Part shown: piece after piece, positions 1 to 11,267 of the stretch | Layout of the letters: every line of letters starts with the position of its first letter | How positions within the stretch are numbered: position 1 is the first letter of the stretch | Assembly: GCF_000006565.2 (NCBI RefSeq) | Contig: NC_031468.1 | Coordinates: 1,202,747-1,266,746 of the forward strand | Reading direction: 5' to 3' | DNA: 64,000 bases | Source of the DNA: Toxoplasma gondii ME49 | Taxonomy: Eukaryota; Apicomplexa; Conoidasida; Eucoccidiorida; Sarcocystidae | The notes under the pieces: model-generated | Told to the model about the DNA's origin: nothing | What the model saw: only the letters and a program-made list of their open reading frames with translations | The model's database searches: none | Made by a program: the position numbers and the translations under genes

Positions 1-592
1 AATAAAGCGTATAAACATACAGAGATACGTCTATAAAGACGCTCGCATCTGTGGAATGTGTGCCGAGATACACGGACACAGAGACACAGACTGACATAAA
101 AACATCCATCTGTATGGCAGATGAGTACATCTGTGTATGCAGGCATAGGTGACTCTCTGTGTTCGTAGGAACGCAATGGAAATGTCCTAGTACACGCATA
201 TGCATACGTGTATGCATGCATGCGTATGCGTACATCTGCGTGTATCGCTCTGTATCGTCAATCGATTTCCACACTCATCCGTGAGTCTGTCCATAGTTGT
301 GCGGTGGTGCGCATTCGCCTGTCTTTCTGTTGAAGGCCAGGCAAAGCCATCCCTGCGACTGCCTGTGTCTCTCTCTCGTCTTTCATTGTGTTCGATGCTT
401 ATGAATCTCGGACTGTTCTTCACCGCTGACTACACAGAGAAACCGTACCTGCTGACACCGCAGCCTCCACGTTGTCGTGCAGTGAGTGAGGTGAAGAACC
501 GTCACTTGAAGCCGGAGTGCATGCTTGAGAGCTCGCAAGAGTACGTTCCTGCAGCGGCCTATAACTTCTTTTTTCTCTCGCTTTCTCTTCAG
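1..592. other. Upstream stretch; presumed intron of the dynein gene
   Basis: The DNAI1-type exon at 593 needs upstream coding sequence, so this stretch should be intron plus possibly one more exon. There is a strong GTGAGT donor near 480, but the sequence in front of it does not read like the expected preceding WD40 blade, so no exon is called. Overlapping TGCATGC/GCATGCATGC motifs occur near 210-222. This word is recognised by apicomplexan AP2 factors in other species; no function is claimed here. Confidence 0.4.
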
Positions 593-1315
593 GACATGAC
601 ATGTCCATAACGGGTGTGGAATGGAATCCCTTCCATCCCCGAGTTTTCATTTCAAGTTCTTCAGATTGGACGGTGAAGATTTGGGAGGAGTCTCTCACTT
701 CCCCAGTGCTGACTTTTGATTTCGAGATGGTATGTAGGGAGAAGAAAAACAGAGCGACAATTCCTGATTTCTCTTTAAAAAAAGAAAAGTTCTCTTTTCG
801 CCCGCTTCCTTCACCTGTCCCTTGGTCTGCAGTGCTCACAGGATATTGCCGAGGAGTGAGAGAAAATAGACAAAAAGAGTTCTTTCCTTTCTTGTCTACA
901 GGCTGTGGGAGACGTTCGATGGGCCCCGTCGAGCTCCACAATGTTCGCCGCGGCAACGGCAGATGGAACGGTAGGCCCTTGCTTTCTCGTTTTCCTGTTG
1001 GGGAGAGAACAGGGGAGAAGCGCATTTTCTAATAGGGAAACTCTTTACTGGCCTCCAAGATGGAACGAGGTATAAACTGGAAATGCCTCTGTTACAAGAT
1101 CCGCATTCGCGTGCAGTACGAGAACACTGATTAGAGATATACTCCTATTCGGGGCACTCGATAGGACTTGCATAACTATGCATATATGCGCTTCTTGCGT
1201 AGACCGCTGGACATAGTGATATACACGGCAATAAGCATATATACGTAAATATATATACATATAAATGTCTATTTTGTAGACAGTTGGAATTATTAACAAG
1301 CAGATTAATGAATAT

Positions 1316-1363
<48 letters not shown>

Positions 1364-4090
1364 ATATGTATATGCTTACTCTGTAGATGTGAGGAGATAT
1401 TTATAGGCAAAGTAATATATATGTATATATAAAAGCACAGGATTATCTGCAAACGTGTAGTGAGTAGACTCTTGGAAGTACTTATGTCCAAGTAAACAAA
1501 TATAGATATGCCTATCTGTGCAGCTTTATTTTTGAGCAGGCTGTTTGATCTGTGTATTAAATCGGAGGCGATTGTGCCTGCTTGCGATCGGTCTTCTTGA
1601 TTGTCAGCTGGAAGTGAAAACGAAACAGGGAAAATACTGGTGCCTTTTTTTATTCTTATTAGCAGACCTTCACACTAATGGGAAGCGACTGACGCAGGGT
1701 TTGAGAATGAGATGGTGTTTACCACCCTTCACTTTTCCTTTCATTTTTTTCGTTTGTTTTGTGCATGCGAAGGTCCACGTGTATGACCTAGCCGTGAATC
1801 GCCGCAAACAAATAAGCTCTTTCAAGGTGAGTGAAAAGCAGCAAGAACAGCTCCCGAAAAAAGACGAAAGAGACAGAGGCCAAGCTCTCATGCAAACGGA
1901 GCTCGAGAAGTAGAATAGACAACCCTTCATGTGTGCGTGTTGAACGTTTCTGTCCAACTGTACGTCCGCAGAAACCTTTGTGCCTTTTCTCGATTCCGCG
2001 CATCTGGGAATCCCTACAAACAACAGTCGCCTTCCACGAAAGTTATCCGCCCGTGCAGAAGTAACTAAATTTTTATTCAGAGATGCGGAGCTAACTCTAT
2101 CGATGCAGTGCTCAAGTACAGGCATATTTGTTTTTCTCATTCGATCCATCCGTTTAGCTCATACATCTACAAAATAGACCTACATATGTCGTAGAAATAT
2201 GCGCATGTAGACATGGAGGCAGATGGTCTGACGATCTGCATACACGTCTGAGAAAAGAAAATCTCTCGTTCGCGGACCTCTTGAAGATTTGGTGGTGGAG
2301 AGATCTTCGATGCTCGGAGCCTCAAAGACAGAACGGTTCTCGAGGAATGCCACCGATCCTTCGTTTTTGGAGTTTCCTCTCTCTCGGAAGGCTTCCACCT
2401 CTGTGCTCGACTGTTGCTTTGTCTCTTTCGGAATCTTGAAAACTTGAAAAATGCCAGTTCATTTTCCCTGCTCAAGTGTTGGTCAAGCCTCTCTGAGTCT
2501 TTACTCAGACAAATTGCGTCTCAGATCTCGCCCCTCAGAACTCTTGCCTTCTCTCTTCTCTCCTTTCCTGTTTGTTTCTTCTGCTTTTTCTGCTGTTCCG
2601 TTCTGCTGTGTTTTTCAAGCTCGCCTTGACTTTCCTTACGAATCTTTTCCTCCGGCTTTCGTTTTCTTCAGGAATTTTTCCACAGTCACTTCCAGTGTTA
2701 AATACGACTCTTGCTCCTTTGCCTTCCACTTTGTGTGCACCACAGTGTCCAGTGTCAACCGGCAACCTCCACGCTCCATTGCCGATTCCTTGCTCTGTCG
2801 CCTTCCCCTCGTTTGTGGGGATCGTCGGAGACGTTGTGCTTGTTGGGTTCTGAATCGTAGAGATTCCAGTTTTCTCTGAAACCTTATTGTCTTTGTTTAT
2901 TCTACTGGTCCACTGTGTCCGTATCTCCTTCCTCCCTTCTGTCCCTTGAGTGCGACATCTGCGAACGTCTCGTGTCTCTGTGTTTCTCTTCTTGTTTCAG
3001 CCCCTTCCTTTCTTCGCAACTCTCTCCAGACTCCCTTTGCTGCTGTATTCCACATCTCCAGTTGCATTTCATCTGCAAGGCCTCATCATCTGTGGTGACT
3101 GTTTGTCTTCGTTTTTCTTGTGTTGCATTCTTTTCTTGTCTCCTCGCTCTCCTTGCAGGTCTCCCCAGGTGCCGCCCTAACTGCCCTGCGCTTCGGCGCC
3201 GACGGCATTCTTCTGGCGGCGCAAGAGGGCGGAAACATTGCGGCGCTGAAACTCTTGCTGCCAGAGTCCGCAGTGGTAAGAGAGAGTGAGTAGTGCCTGC
3301 GAAAAAGCATTGTTTTCGATTCGAACGCTTCTTCACCTTCGCAGAGAAACGGCTGCGAAGAGCTGCTGCCTCTCAACCGCTTCCAAACGAACTTCGAGAG
3401 TCTCAGACGTCCAAGAAAGGCTCTAGAGTCCGTGATACATCCACGTGTCTGTGTCTGCTCAGCACAGTCAGTATTCATATTCATTGACTCGCTTCTGTCT
3501 CTGCCCATCCATTCAGGAATAGCTACAGACCTATACATATGCACACATACACCGCCCGCGGTCGCAAAGGTTTACCCTTTGCGTCTGGGGAGACACAGAA
3601 TTCTTTTTCTTGTGTTCCCCCTCTTTTCCGGCTGCCTGTCTTTATCTCTCTTTTGTCTCCGGAAAAGAGAGCGCTGCATCACAGATGCAGGTGGGTGTGC
3701 GTGGACACAAGACTGCGTTTGAATGGGTATTTGTTTTCGAATGTCTCTCGACAGCAGCTTGGCCGCAAACTCGTTCGCGAGCTTCACACCCCCACAGGAA
3801 CTGAAGACGGAGTGTTGTCTGCTTTTCTGACTTTCTTTTTCGCTTTTGATTTTGTGTTTCAGGAGATTCCAGAAGGCAAGACCGAGGCAGAGGCGAAGGC
3901 AGAAAAAATGAGCGGTGTTCTCGCAATTGTTTCCGACCTGTTTGAGCCTCTCAGTCCGAAGGTTGCGCAACTGCCTCAAGCGCTCCAGCGTGTATGCGAG
4001 GAACACAGCAGTCCGCCTCGACCTTCTTCGCCTTACGCACGGAGATGCATCTCTCTTCACCCTGAAGAAACAAACGAAAAACATCAGTGA
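593..4090 (+). CDS. DNAI1: Axonemal dynein intermediate chain, DNAI1 type (3' part, 5' end outside window)
   Basis: This is the C-terminal WD40 part of an outer-arm dynein intermediate chain, which anchors and regulates dynein heavy chains on axonemal microtubules. Exons read by eye: 593-729, 902-970, 1773-1826, 3159-3275 and 3755-4090 (stop TGA 4088-4090). All junctions after the first are phase 0; the first exon starts with two bases completing a Gly/Arg codon. Diagnostic text: HDMSITGVEWNP and SSSDWTVKIWEE (exon 1), AVGDVRWAPSSSTMFAA (exon 2), VHVYDLAVNRRKQ (exon 3), and a diverged last blade ending EGGNIAALKLLLPE (exon 4). The order and wording match the end of DNAI1-family proteins. The last exon carries an acidic/Lys tail. 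Positions 3812-3862 (51 nt, GT...tttcag) could be a short in-frame intron. The N-terminal exons lie left of the window. In this group only microgametes are flagellated, so male-gamete expression is the inference. Confidence 0.85.
1317..1374. repeat. (TA)n/TATG microsatellite in dynein intron
   Basis: Nearly pure TA dinucleotide tract of about 32 bases followed by TATATG units. It lies in the intron between the exons ending at 970 and starting at 1773. Confidence 0.95.
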
Positions 4091-5899
4091 CGAGCAGGAA
4101 TGCACACCGTCCACGAGCCAACAGAAAAATTCATCTACGCAGTCCAATTCTCTGTCCATCTAGAACTGACCGTGTATACCGCCGTCCACGTACATCGACT
4201 TTGGAGGGAAGCGGCACCAGTAGGTGACCCGTCTCGTTGGAAATGAGACAGGGTTGTTCTTCGCCTTGAAAAAAACAAACGAAAGAATAGACCTCCATTG
4301 TTTTCCACGTTGAAACGCAGATAAATCGATCCTCATCCAGGTTAAAGACAAGCGCGGAAATGCATCCTTCTTTCTTGAAAAGCAGACACAGCACATTCTT
4401 CTTTTTTTTGAAAGAGAAGGCCCACAAAACTCGTTTTGCTGTTCAGAAAGGCACCACATGCGACAAAAAGAACAGGCTCTTCTGAGTGCATCCCCGTTCA
4501 TCAGCGGCGTAAAATCAACACACAACTTGAGAAGCAAAGATGCCTCTACAAAAATGCATCTGTGAACATATTGAAAGGGTACTGCAGCATCTGTCTAATG
4601 TTCCAGTCTGTTTTATCTGTGCCGTTAGCGTATGCGTATGGGAGCTCCGGGGTCTGTGTCCTGTGTGAATCCACATTTCTCTTCTTTCCTCTCTGAGAAC
4701 GCCCACCGTCACAATGTGAGAAGGTTTTTCGCGATTCTGAAAAAAAGCAGTTCTTGTCAGAAACACTGAACAACTCGACTTCCTGCAGAAAATGGAGTCC
4801 TCTGAGTTGGACCGAAGGAAAGGCCTGTGCTACGGGTCAGCGTTGACATGCCCGTCGACCTCCTGTTCTCTCTAGCCGTCGGCCTCCCCCCATCTTTGTC
4901 GAATGTTACATACACACTTACGCATAGATATACATATATGTATATGTATACACGTAAAAGTGTTTGCATATATATACCTTGATGTATCTACATAAATATA
5001 CTTATATCTTCATATATCAAACACAGATGCGTACCTTCACGCATACCACATATACATATATAGAGCTACAATCCAAGAGAAATACATATTGGTGTGTGGG
5101 GCTTCCACTGGAGTGCGCCAGAGGGGGAATCTGTGCGAGGATACGAGGGGAGAGAAGAAGGCAGACGTGGAACGACTGTGGGAGCGAGAAGTCTCTCTGT
5201 TCTCCAGAGAAAAAGACTTTGTCTACGTCGTGGAGACACGAGAGCGAACACAAATGTTCTTTGTGCTCGGTCGAAAATATGTTCCTTCTCCAGAGAAGAA
5301 GCAACGAGGATGCATGCGACGTCCCCGCAACAGAGACACTCTGAGCCTGAAGATGGCATCAAACCCTCACACTTGGAGAGACAGACAAAAAGGTTTTTTT
5401 GGAGCTGCGTTTCCTCACGTTTTGTCCGTCGGAAAAAAGACACAGAGGGTCGGTTTCACCGGAGCGATACGGAAGAAAACAAAGCCGACACCCTTTCGCG
5501 AGTTCGCACACACTCTCGATCCTAAAAAAAGTGGAATTCACCCCCCAGAATCGACACAGTTGTTCGCGGTTCCCCACAGGCAAAACGCACGCATACTAAC
5601 CCACCAAGAAACGAAACCGCAGACGCGGTTGTAGCACAGTTGTCGAGAGAGAGAGAGACGTCGAGAGAGAGAAAAGGGTGCCGGTCCACGAGCGCCCCAC
5701 AAACAGGGAGACAGATGTCTGTTTTTCTCCCTTCGAAAGAACACCCAGAGCTCATATCCCTCTCTGTCTCTCTCTTGTCTCTTGCCTGCTCTCTCCGTTC
5801 ACTCCGCGCAGGTTCGGCGACTCTCTCTCTCCAGCCCAGGCCAGTAGTCCTCACACGACGCTTGCATCTTTTCTAGCAAACTTTTTTCCGCCTCTCGGC
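4091..5899. other. Convergent intergenic region
   Basis: This 1.8-kb gap lies between the stop codons of the dynein gene (+) and the CDV3-like gene (-) and should hold both 3' UTRs. It contains a degenerate TATATG/TACATA repeat around 4928-4985. Open frames at 5066-5634 run on both strands at once and show no splice-consistent protein. No gene is seen. Confidence 0.6.
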
Positions 5900-7397
5900 C
5901 TACGCAGATCTTGAGGGGAGCCTCTTCCTGTTTTGATATTTCGCTCGGACCGCCTCGTCGTTTTGCGGCGCCTTCGAGCCCAGAGAGCCACCGTCGATCT
6001 GGACGTACTTCCAGACGTCGAATTCGGGGACGGGGGGTAGTTCTTCGACCGCCTGTTTCTCCTCGCCCTCCCCGCTCTTCTTCTCCTTCTCCTTCTTCGT
6101 CTCCTTCGCGGCCTGCGTCGGAGTCGCCTTCTTCTTCTGAACACCTTTACCCGAATAAAAGCCGAGCTGAGCTGCAGTCGCCAAGTCCTGGTCGTCGTCG
6201 AAGTTGATGCAAGCTCCCGCGCCTCCACCCGTCGCGCGTTTTCCTCTCAGACTCGGGGGAACCCACTTCTTGGCGGCAGGCGCCTCAGCCTTCTCTGCCG
6301 AGAGCGACGCAGCCTCCGGCGAGTCCTCTGGACTGCATGCAGACTGGCCTCTCTCGCCGTCGCTCTCCGGACCTTCGACGTCTCCGTCTCCGTACGCGAT
6401 CCACGTCTTCTCAGGCTCCTTTTTCTTCACAGACGCTGCGTCCACGACGCTGACTTTCAACCATGTCGCCAGTGAGTCCTCTTGCGGAGACGCAGGTTTC
6501 GCCGGCTGGTCATCCACCACCCACTCCGAGGAGTCCTCCTCGACGAGCACAGGTTCTTCATCTTTTTTCTGAACACACGAGAGAGGACAAAGGCAGAGAA
6601 GTCAACCAGGCTCCAGGCGAGAACGCGGCGCAAGCTGCGCACAGAGAGAAGTCGACAAAGACGCAGGAGGCAGCCACGGGCAAAGAAAGTGAAAGGAGAA
6701 AACGCGGTGACGCGGGAGAGGTCTCGAGAAGAAGAAACGAACGGTGGAGAGAACATCACGTGTGGATGAGAAATGCGCGGAAAAAAGGAGACGACGTCGA
6801 TACACGGTGGACCTTGCGAAAGAAAAAGACTGAAAAACTTTTAGCAACATCCACTGGGGTCTCCACGAGGCGGATGGAAAAAACCGGCACACAGCGGAGA
6901 CTGACGCGCGCCGAGGTCAGCGATGCGTCACGCAGAGAGAAACGGAGAAGACACGAGAGGAGAAAGAGCCGAAAAAGAGACAGAGAGAAAGAGAAAAAGA
7001 GAGAGGCGAAACAGAAAAGGGGAGGAGAGAGCGGCGGAAACTGCGAGCTGGAAATGCGGGGACGCGGAGAGGGGAAAAAGAAGAGAACCAGACACACGTA
7101 TATAAATGAAGGTCTCAAGAGAGAGGAAGCGGCAAAATGAGGACGGACGGAACCATGAGACACCCGCAAAAGAAATCATCCAGGTAGATGAAGAAAAGCA
7201 CAACGACCGGAATTATGTGTGCATACACAACTGTATAGACAAGGAGAAGGCAATGGGTCCCGTATGAATGTAGAGAGCGTCTTTTTCTGTTATCGGACGA
7301 CGTGGAGACTCACGGATTTCTCTCCGAGACCTGCGGGGGTGGAAGATTTGAGAGACTTTTTCTTCTTCTTCTCGAAGAACGCACTGAGTTTACTCAT
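5900..7397 (-). CDS. CDV3-like low-complexity protein, two exons
   Basis: Exon 1 is 7397-7314 (28 codons, ending at a GTGAGT donor). Exon 2 is 6568-5900 after a gtgttcag acceptor, phase 0, giving 250 aa. The start MSKLSAFFEKKKKKS resembles the N-terminal Phe-Phe plus poly-Lys signature of CDV3 (carnitine-deficiency-associated protein 3). The acidic Trp segment EEDSSEWVVDD, the motif KTWIAYGD and the segment KKWVPPSLRGKRA occur in the same order as the acidic-Trp, PW and 'YRPPGAR' segments of CDV3. Most of the protein is charged and probably disordered. CDV3's biochemical role is poorly defined, so no reaction is assigned. The start is the first Met of exon 1, with no competing upstream Met in frame. 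The gene is head-to-head with IMP3 across about 1 kb. The exon structure is firmer than the family name. Confidence 0.6.
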
Positions 7398-8238
7398 TTT
7401 TGCGACGCGGTCAACCTGAAAAGTCTGCTTTCTCCTCGCAGAAAGAAAAACCGGGAGGTGTATTCTCAGTGCGAGGGGAGCTCTCGGACTTTGGGGAGAC
7501 TCCCTGGAGAAATGGAGGAACAACGGCCGTGGACAGCGAAGAAAAGACGAGACAAACTGCGCATAAAGACGAAAGTGTGATATTCTTTTCTCTCCCGCTT
7601 ACACCGTCGTCCTCCGAATCTCTTTCCTTTCTGAGAAAAGTCGCCTTCGTCTCAGCGTCGGCACATGCATGCGTTCCCCGGAGGCGGAGAGAAAAGTATC
7701 GCCAACAGATCGATTCTCCATGCAACGAAGACTCATTTTCTCTCAAGTCGCTCTCCTGGATCGAGAGCACCTGTCTCCTATCCGCTTCCTCGCAAGCGCC
7801 CTTTGTGGGGTCTCCGCTTTCTTCTGTTTGTGCCTCTCGGAGCGCGACGGAAGAACGACGGAAGCACCGCCGCGATTCGAGGAGAGAGGAACCACGCAGG
7901 GCGACGAAATGGTCGATGCGCGCTTCCAAGTTTGAGAAAAAGGCTTTTTTTAAGATTTCTTGACTCATTGAGTTCCCACTGTGGAGCCTTCTCCTTTCCA
8001 GTCGCAAGAGTACTTCTCCAACTGAAAACGACCTTTCGACTCCAGCGACGACAGCCCCGGATGAGACGGCAGAGTTCCGTTCGCCACCACTCTTGTCGGA
8101 AAGAGTTTCTAGGCCCTCGTCCCTCAACTAAAAGAGAAAACGCTTTCTGTCTTCCACGTCTCTTCTTCCTTTTCTCCTTCCCCACAGATCTACATATATC
8201 AAGGATATCACCCCTGTATATACATATATATATGTATA

Positions 8239-8281
<43 letters not shown>

Positions 8282-8428
8282 ATTGTATATGAGAAGTGAC
8301 GGATGCCTGTGTAAGGGACATGGGTTAAGAAGGGTGAAATTGGGGTTCAAGTACTGACAGAGAGAAGAAACTCTGCATGCGGCTGCAGGCGCTTTTCCCT
8401 GAGGCATTTCAGAACACCGCGCGCCACA
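7398..8428. promoter_or_regulatory. Divergent upstream region of the CDV3-like gene and IMP3
   Basis: This 1-kb gap lies between two oppositely oriented start codons and must contain both promoters and 5' UTRs. No TATA-type element stands out. A (TA)n/TATG microsatellite occupies about 8215-8290, roughly 140 bases before the IMP3 start. The ORFs that cross it on both strands lack splice or homology support. Confidence 0.5.
8215..8290. repeat. TA/TATG microsatellite upstream of IMP3
   Basis: Alternating TA with interspersed TATG and TACA units, ending in TGTATGTATATTG. Confidence 0.95.
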
Positions 8429-10230
8429 ATGAGGCAACTGAAGTTCCATGAGAAGCGACTGCTGAAAAAAGTCGACTTCTACAACTGGAAGAAGGAACAG
8501 AATGTCCGAGAGGTGAAAGTTCTTCGACGCTACCTCATTCAAGATCGAGAAGACTATCAAAAGTAGGTCGTTCCCACACAGCAGACTCCCGAAAAAGAGT
8601 CCTCTCACTGCGTGCAACGCCCTCATTCTAGAGCTCTCCTTGCACTTGCATAGAGATGCGTAAGTATATACATCTACGTATATTCATATCTGTTTGCTTG
8701 ATTCCGTTTTCGATGCCAAGGAAGAAGCGTTTTCTGGAAAACTGAGTCTTCACGGTCCTTGGCAAGCTGCACTTTCCAGCTCCACACACCTTGTCGTTTC
8801 CGAACTCGCTGGAACGCAAGGATGGAGCTTTTTTTATGCTCGCAGATGCCCATTGTTATGCGTCTGCGTCTCTGCTTTTACCTTCGTCTGCAGACATGCC
8901 TTCAAGTATATATCTGCGTACGTATGTGTGCCTGTTTATATGCATATATACATATATACATCTATGTATCTACACGTAAAAACGTGCATATAATATATAT
9001 ATATATGTATATATATGTATATATATATATATATGTATGCACGTATATGAACGGGGTCACGCCACTTTGTCTGTAGAAGCTCTGTGGAAGGCGAGGAGGC
9101 TTGGCTGTGTTTGGAGAGAGTTTGAAAGCGCCTGTTTGCGAATTCGCAGCTTGCCATGAGACAGACGCTTTGTCTGTTTCGTGCGTTTTTTCTCTCCAGA
9201 TACAACAAGCTGTGCGGTGTGATCACGAAGCTGACTTCGGAATTGCGGCGACTTCCAGAAGATGATGCTTTCCGAGTTAAAATGACTGAGTTGCTTCTGG
9301 ACAAGCTGTGAGTTCTGCGTTCGCTTCGCCGGCTCCTTCTTCTCACTCACTATCGTCGTTGCTTGGAGTCCGTTCGTGTGCCCCTGCATGTTGTGCGAGA
9401 CTCTCGCGTCTTGAAAGCTGTCCTGCTTCGGACCAGAGTTTTGGTGGAACGCCGAGAAGCGCTGAAACGGAGCATTTACCAGAGACGACGGGATGCGCTC
9501 TCTCCTGCTTCGACTTCGTTTGTTCGGAAAAGGGCGGATGCGTTTCAGTGGCTGAACACTCAGCAGCGCTCTCCGTGTCGGCAGCTGCGGCCCTGCTGGG
9601 GAAAACGCATTTCTGTTGTCCCGAGGTCGAGGCCTTCTCCTTGATGACTTTGCAGTGGCTTTTTCAAGCCTCTTTCGGAGTGCGTTTAGAGTTCCTCGCC
9701 CTGCGGGATGCGTCCTTGTGTTTCCGGATTCGGTGTGCGTCTCTCGCTTCTCTTTTCTTCCCACGATCGACAGACGTCCGGGAGTGTGCAGACGCATGCG
9801 AGACTCTGGCGGTGGGCGCTCCATGTTGGCCTTCACGGCCTTCCGTTTTTCCAAGGAATCCCTTTTATAATGCGTAACAGGGAGTCGAGCCTCAGGTGTT
9901 CTCTGATTGGTATTGCATGCCTGGTGACTTGCATTGGGATTCTCATTACTGGGAGCACAGGTCTCTCTGGGTTCTGTGGTCTTTCTGCAGATACACCATG
10001 GGAATAATCAGCAAAAAAGGCAGCCTGGCTCAGTGTGAAGGCTTGTCGGCCTCCAGCTTCTGTCGCAGACGCCTCGCCGTGGTTCTCGTCCAACTCAAAT
10101 TCTGCGAGCATCTCAAACAAGCGACATCCTACATAGAACAAGGCCGTAAGGAACATTCTGCCTTCGGCACAAAGGAAATAACCACACGTGACGCAGCCCT
10201 CGGGGAAAGAGACTCGGAAAGAATACACAC

Positions 10231-10263
<33 letters not shown>

Positions 10264-11267
10264 AATATACACACATATATATATATATAAATATATGTAT
10301 ATATATATAAATATATATGTATATATATATATATATATATAAATATATGTATATATATATATAAATATATATGTATATATATATATATCTGGCTGTGCTC
10401 TCGGAGTCGGGATGTGGCTGGAGGCGTATGCGCGTAGAGTTGTTTGTCTACGCAAATACGCATGTAGGTGTACGACGTGAAATCTTTATACACAGTTGCT
10501 TTCTTTTATTCGGACGTAGGTGTGAATGGCCTGAAATGACGCGTAGTAGCGCCCTCGGGAACATGGCCGTCAAAATTCTGCTAGCGGTGCAGACTTTCTG
10601 TGGCTTTCACCTGTGCATACGCGTAGGCAAGGCGGCCGCATGCACCGATGAAGACAGTTACAAACAAAAGAAGGAAACAGGAACAGAAATCGGTCTCTCC
10701 TTGTTCTACCAAAAGCACATGCCCCCAGACGCCTCTATATACATTTATATGTATATATATGTATATATATATATATATGCATATATGTGTATAGGTGTAT
10801 CTGTGTATTTGCACCGAAGTCTGTATACGGGTGTGAAGATGAACATCTGTGTGCACGGATACAAAGGATGGGACGAGCCAGCACCGATTTGAGGGGTCGA
10901 GCCCACTGGCTAGAAGAAAAAGTTGAGAATGGGGAGGCCAGGAGACAAACCACAAGTGGATCTTCCTTCTCTTTCGTGCCTTCGATTCATCTGCATGTCA
11001 CTGTGTTGTACGCGGGCCAGCTTCACGCCCTTCGCGTCGAAAGAAAAAGACGTTTGAAAGCGTCTTCTGTAGACCCACACTGCGCCGAGTGTTTCTTTGT
11101 GCATGCATGCAGATGTGAGAATTGGCTCAGAAGTCTGCTTAAATCCCGCCTTGCATGTGACCCGGGAACAAGAAGACCTCATTGGCTGGTCGCAGGGCTC
11201 CTCGATTCAGAGACATGTCAAGCAGTTCAACCAGACTCTGGACGACTTTGAACTTCTTGCGATCTAG
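8429..11267 (+). CDS. IMP3: U3 small nucleolar ribonucleoprotein IMP3 (S4 domain), complete
   Basis: IMP3 helps the U3 snoRNA pair with pre-18S rRNA in the nucleolar SSU processome. Four exons join without ambiguity: 8429-8562, 9200-9307, 9991-10145 and 11113-11267. They sum to 552 nt, or 183 aa, essentially the length of human IMP3. Landmarks: [20 protein letters not shown] at the N-terminus, [19 protein letters not shown] across junction 1, [16 protein letters not shown] across junction 2, and an S4 RNA-binding domain at about residues 105-160 with [19 protein letters not shown] and YIEQGHVRIG across junction 3. The tail DDFELLAI corresponds to the acidic DDFDLE end of other IMP3s. Each split codon (AA|A, CT|A, C|AT) restores a conserved residue, which fixes the splice sites. 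The introns (637, 683 and 967 nt) hold TA repeats in introns 1 and 3. Confidence 0.95.
8935..9042. repeat. TA/TATG microsatellite in IMP3 intron 1
   Basis: Two blocks of TATATG/TACATA units (about 8938-8975 and 8986-9042) separated by a short unique stretch. Confidence 0.9.
10225..10389. repeat. Long TA-rich microsatellite in IMP3 intron 3
   Basis: About 165 bases of TA runs punctuated by TAAATA and TATG. It is the longest simple repeat in the window. Confidence 0.95.
10736..10793. repeat. TATG microsatellite in IMP3 intron 3
   Basis: Second TA/TATG block in the same intron, about 350 bases downstream of the larger one. Confidence 0.9.

Noticed and set aside
400..490. Extra upstream dynein exon ending at a GTGAGT near 480
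   Set aside because: The translated text (YTEKPYLLTPQPP...) does not resemble the preceding WD40 blade and the phase does not fit exon 593 with the best donor.
6463..7140. 225-codon + strand ORF over the CDV3-like intron
   Set aside because: Lys/Arg/Glu-only composition comes from the purine-rich complement of a pyrimidine-rich intron.
7411..8626. Minus-strand ORFs of 238 and 282 codons upstream of IMP3
   Set aside because: They read straight through the TA microsatellite (poly-Ile/Tyr) and through IMP3 exon 1 antisense, with no motif.
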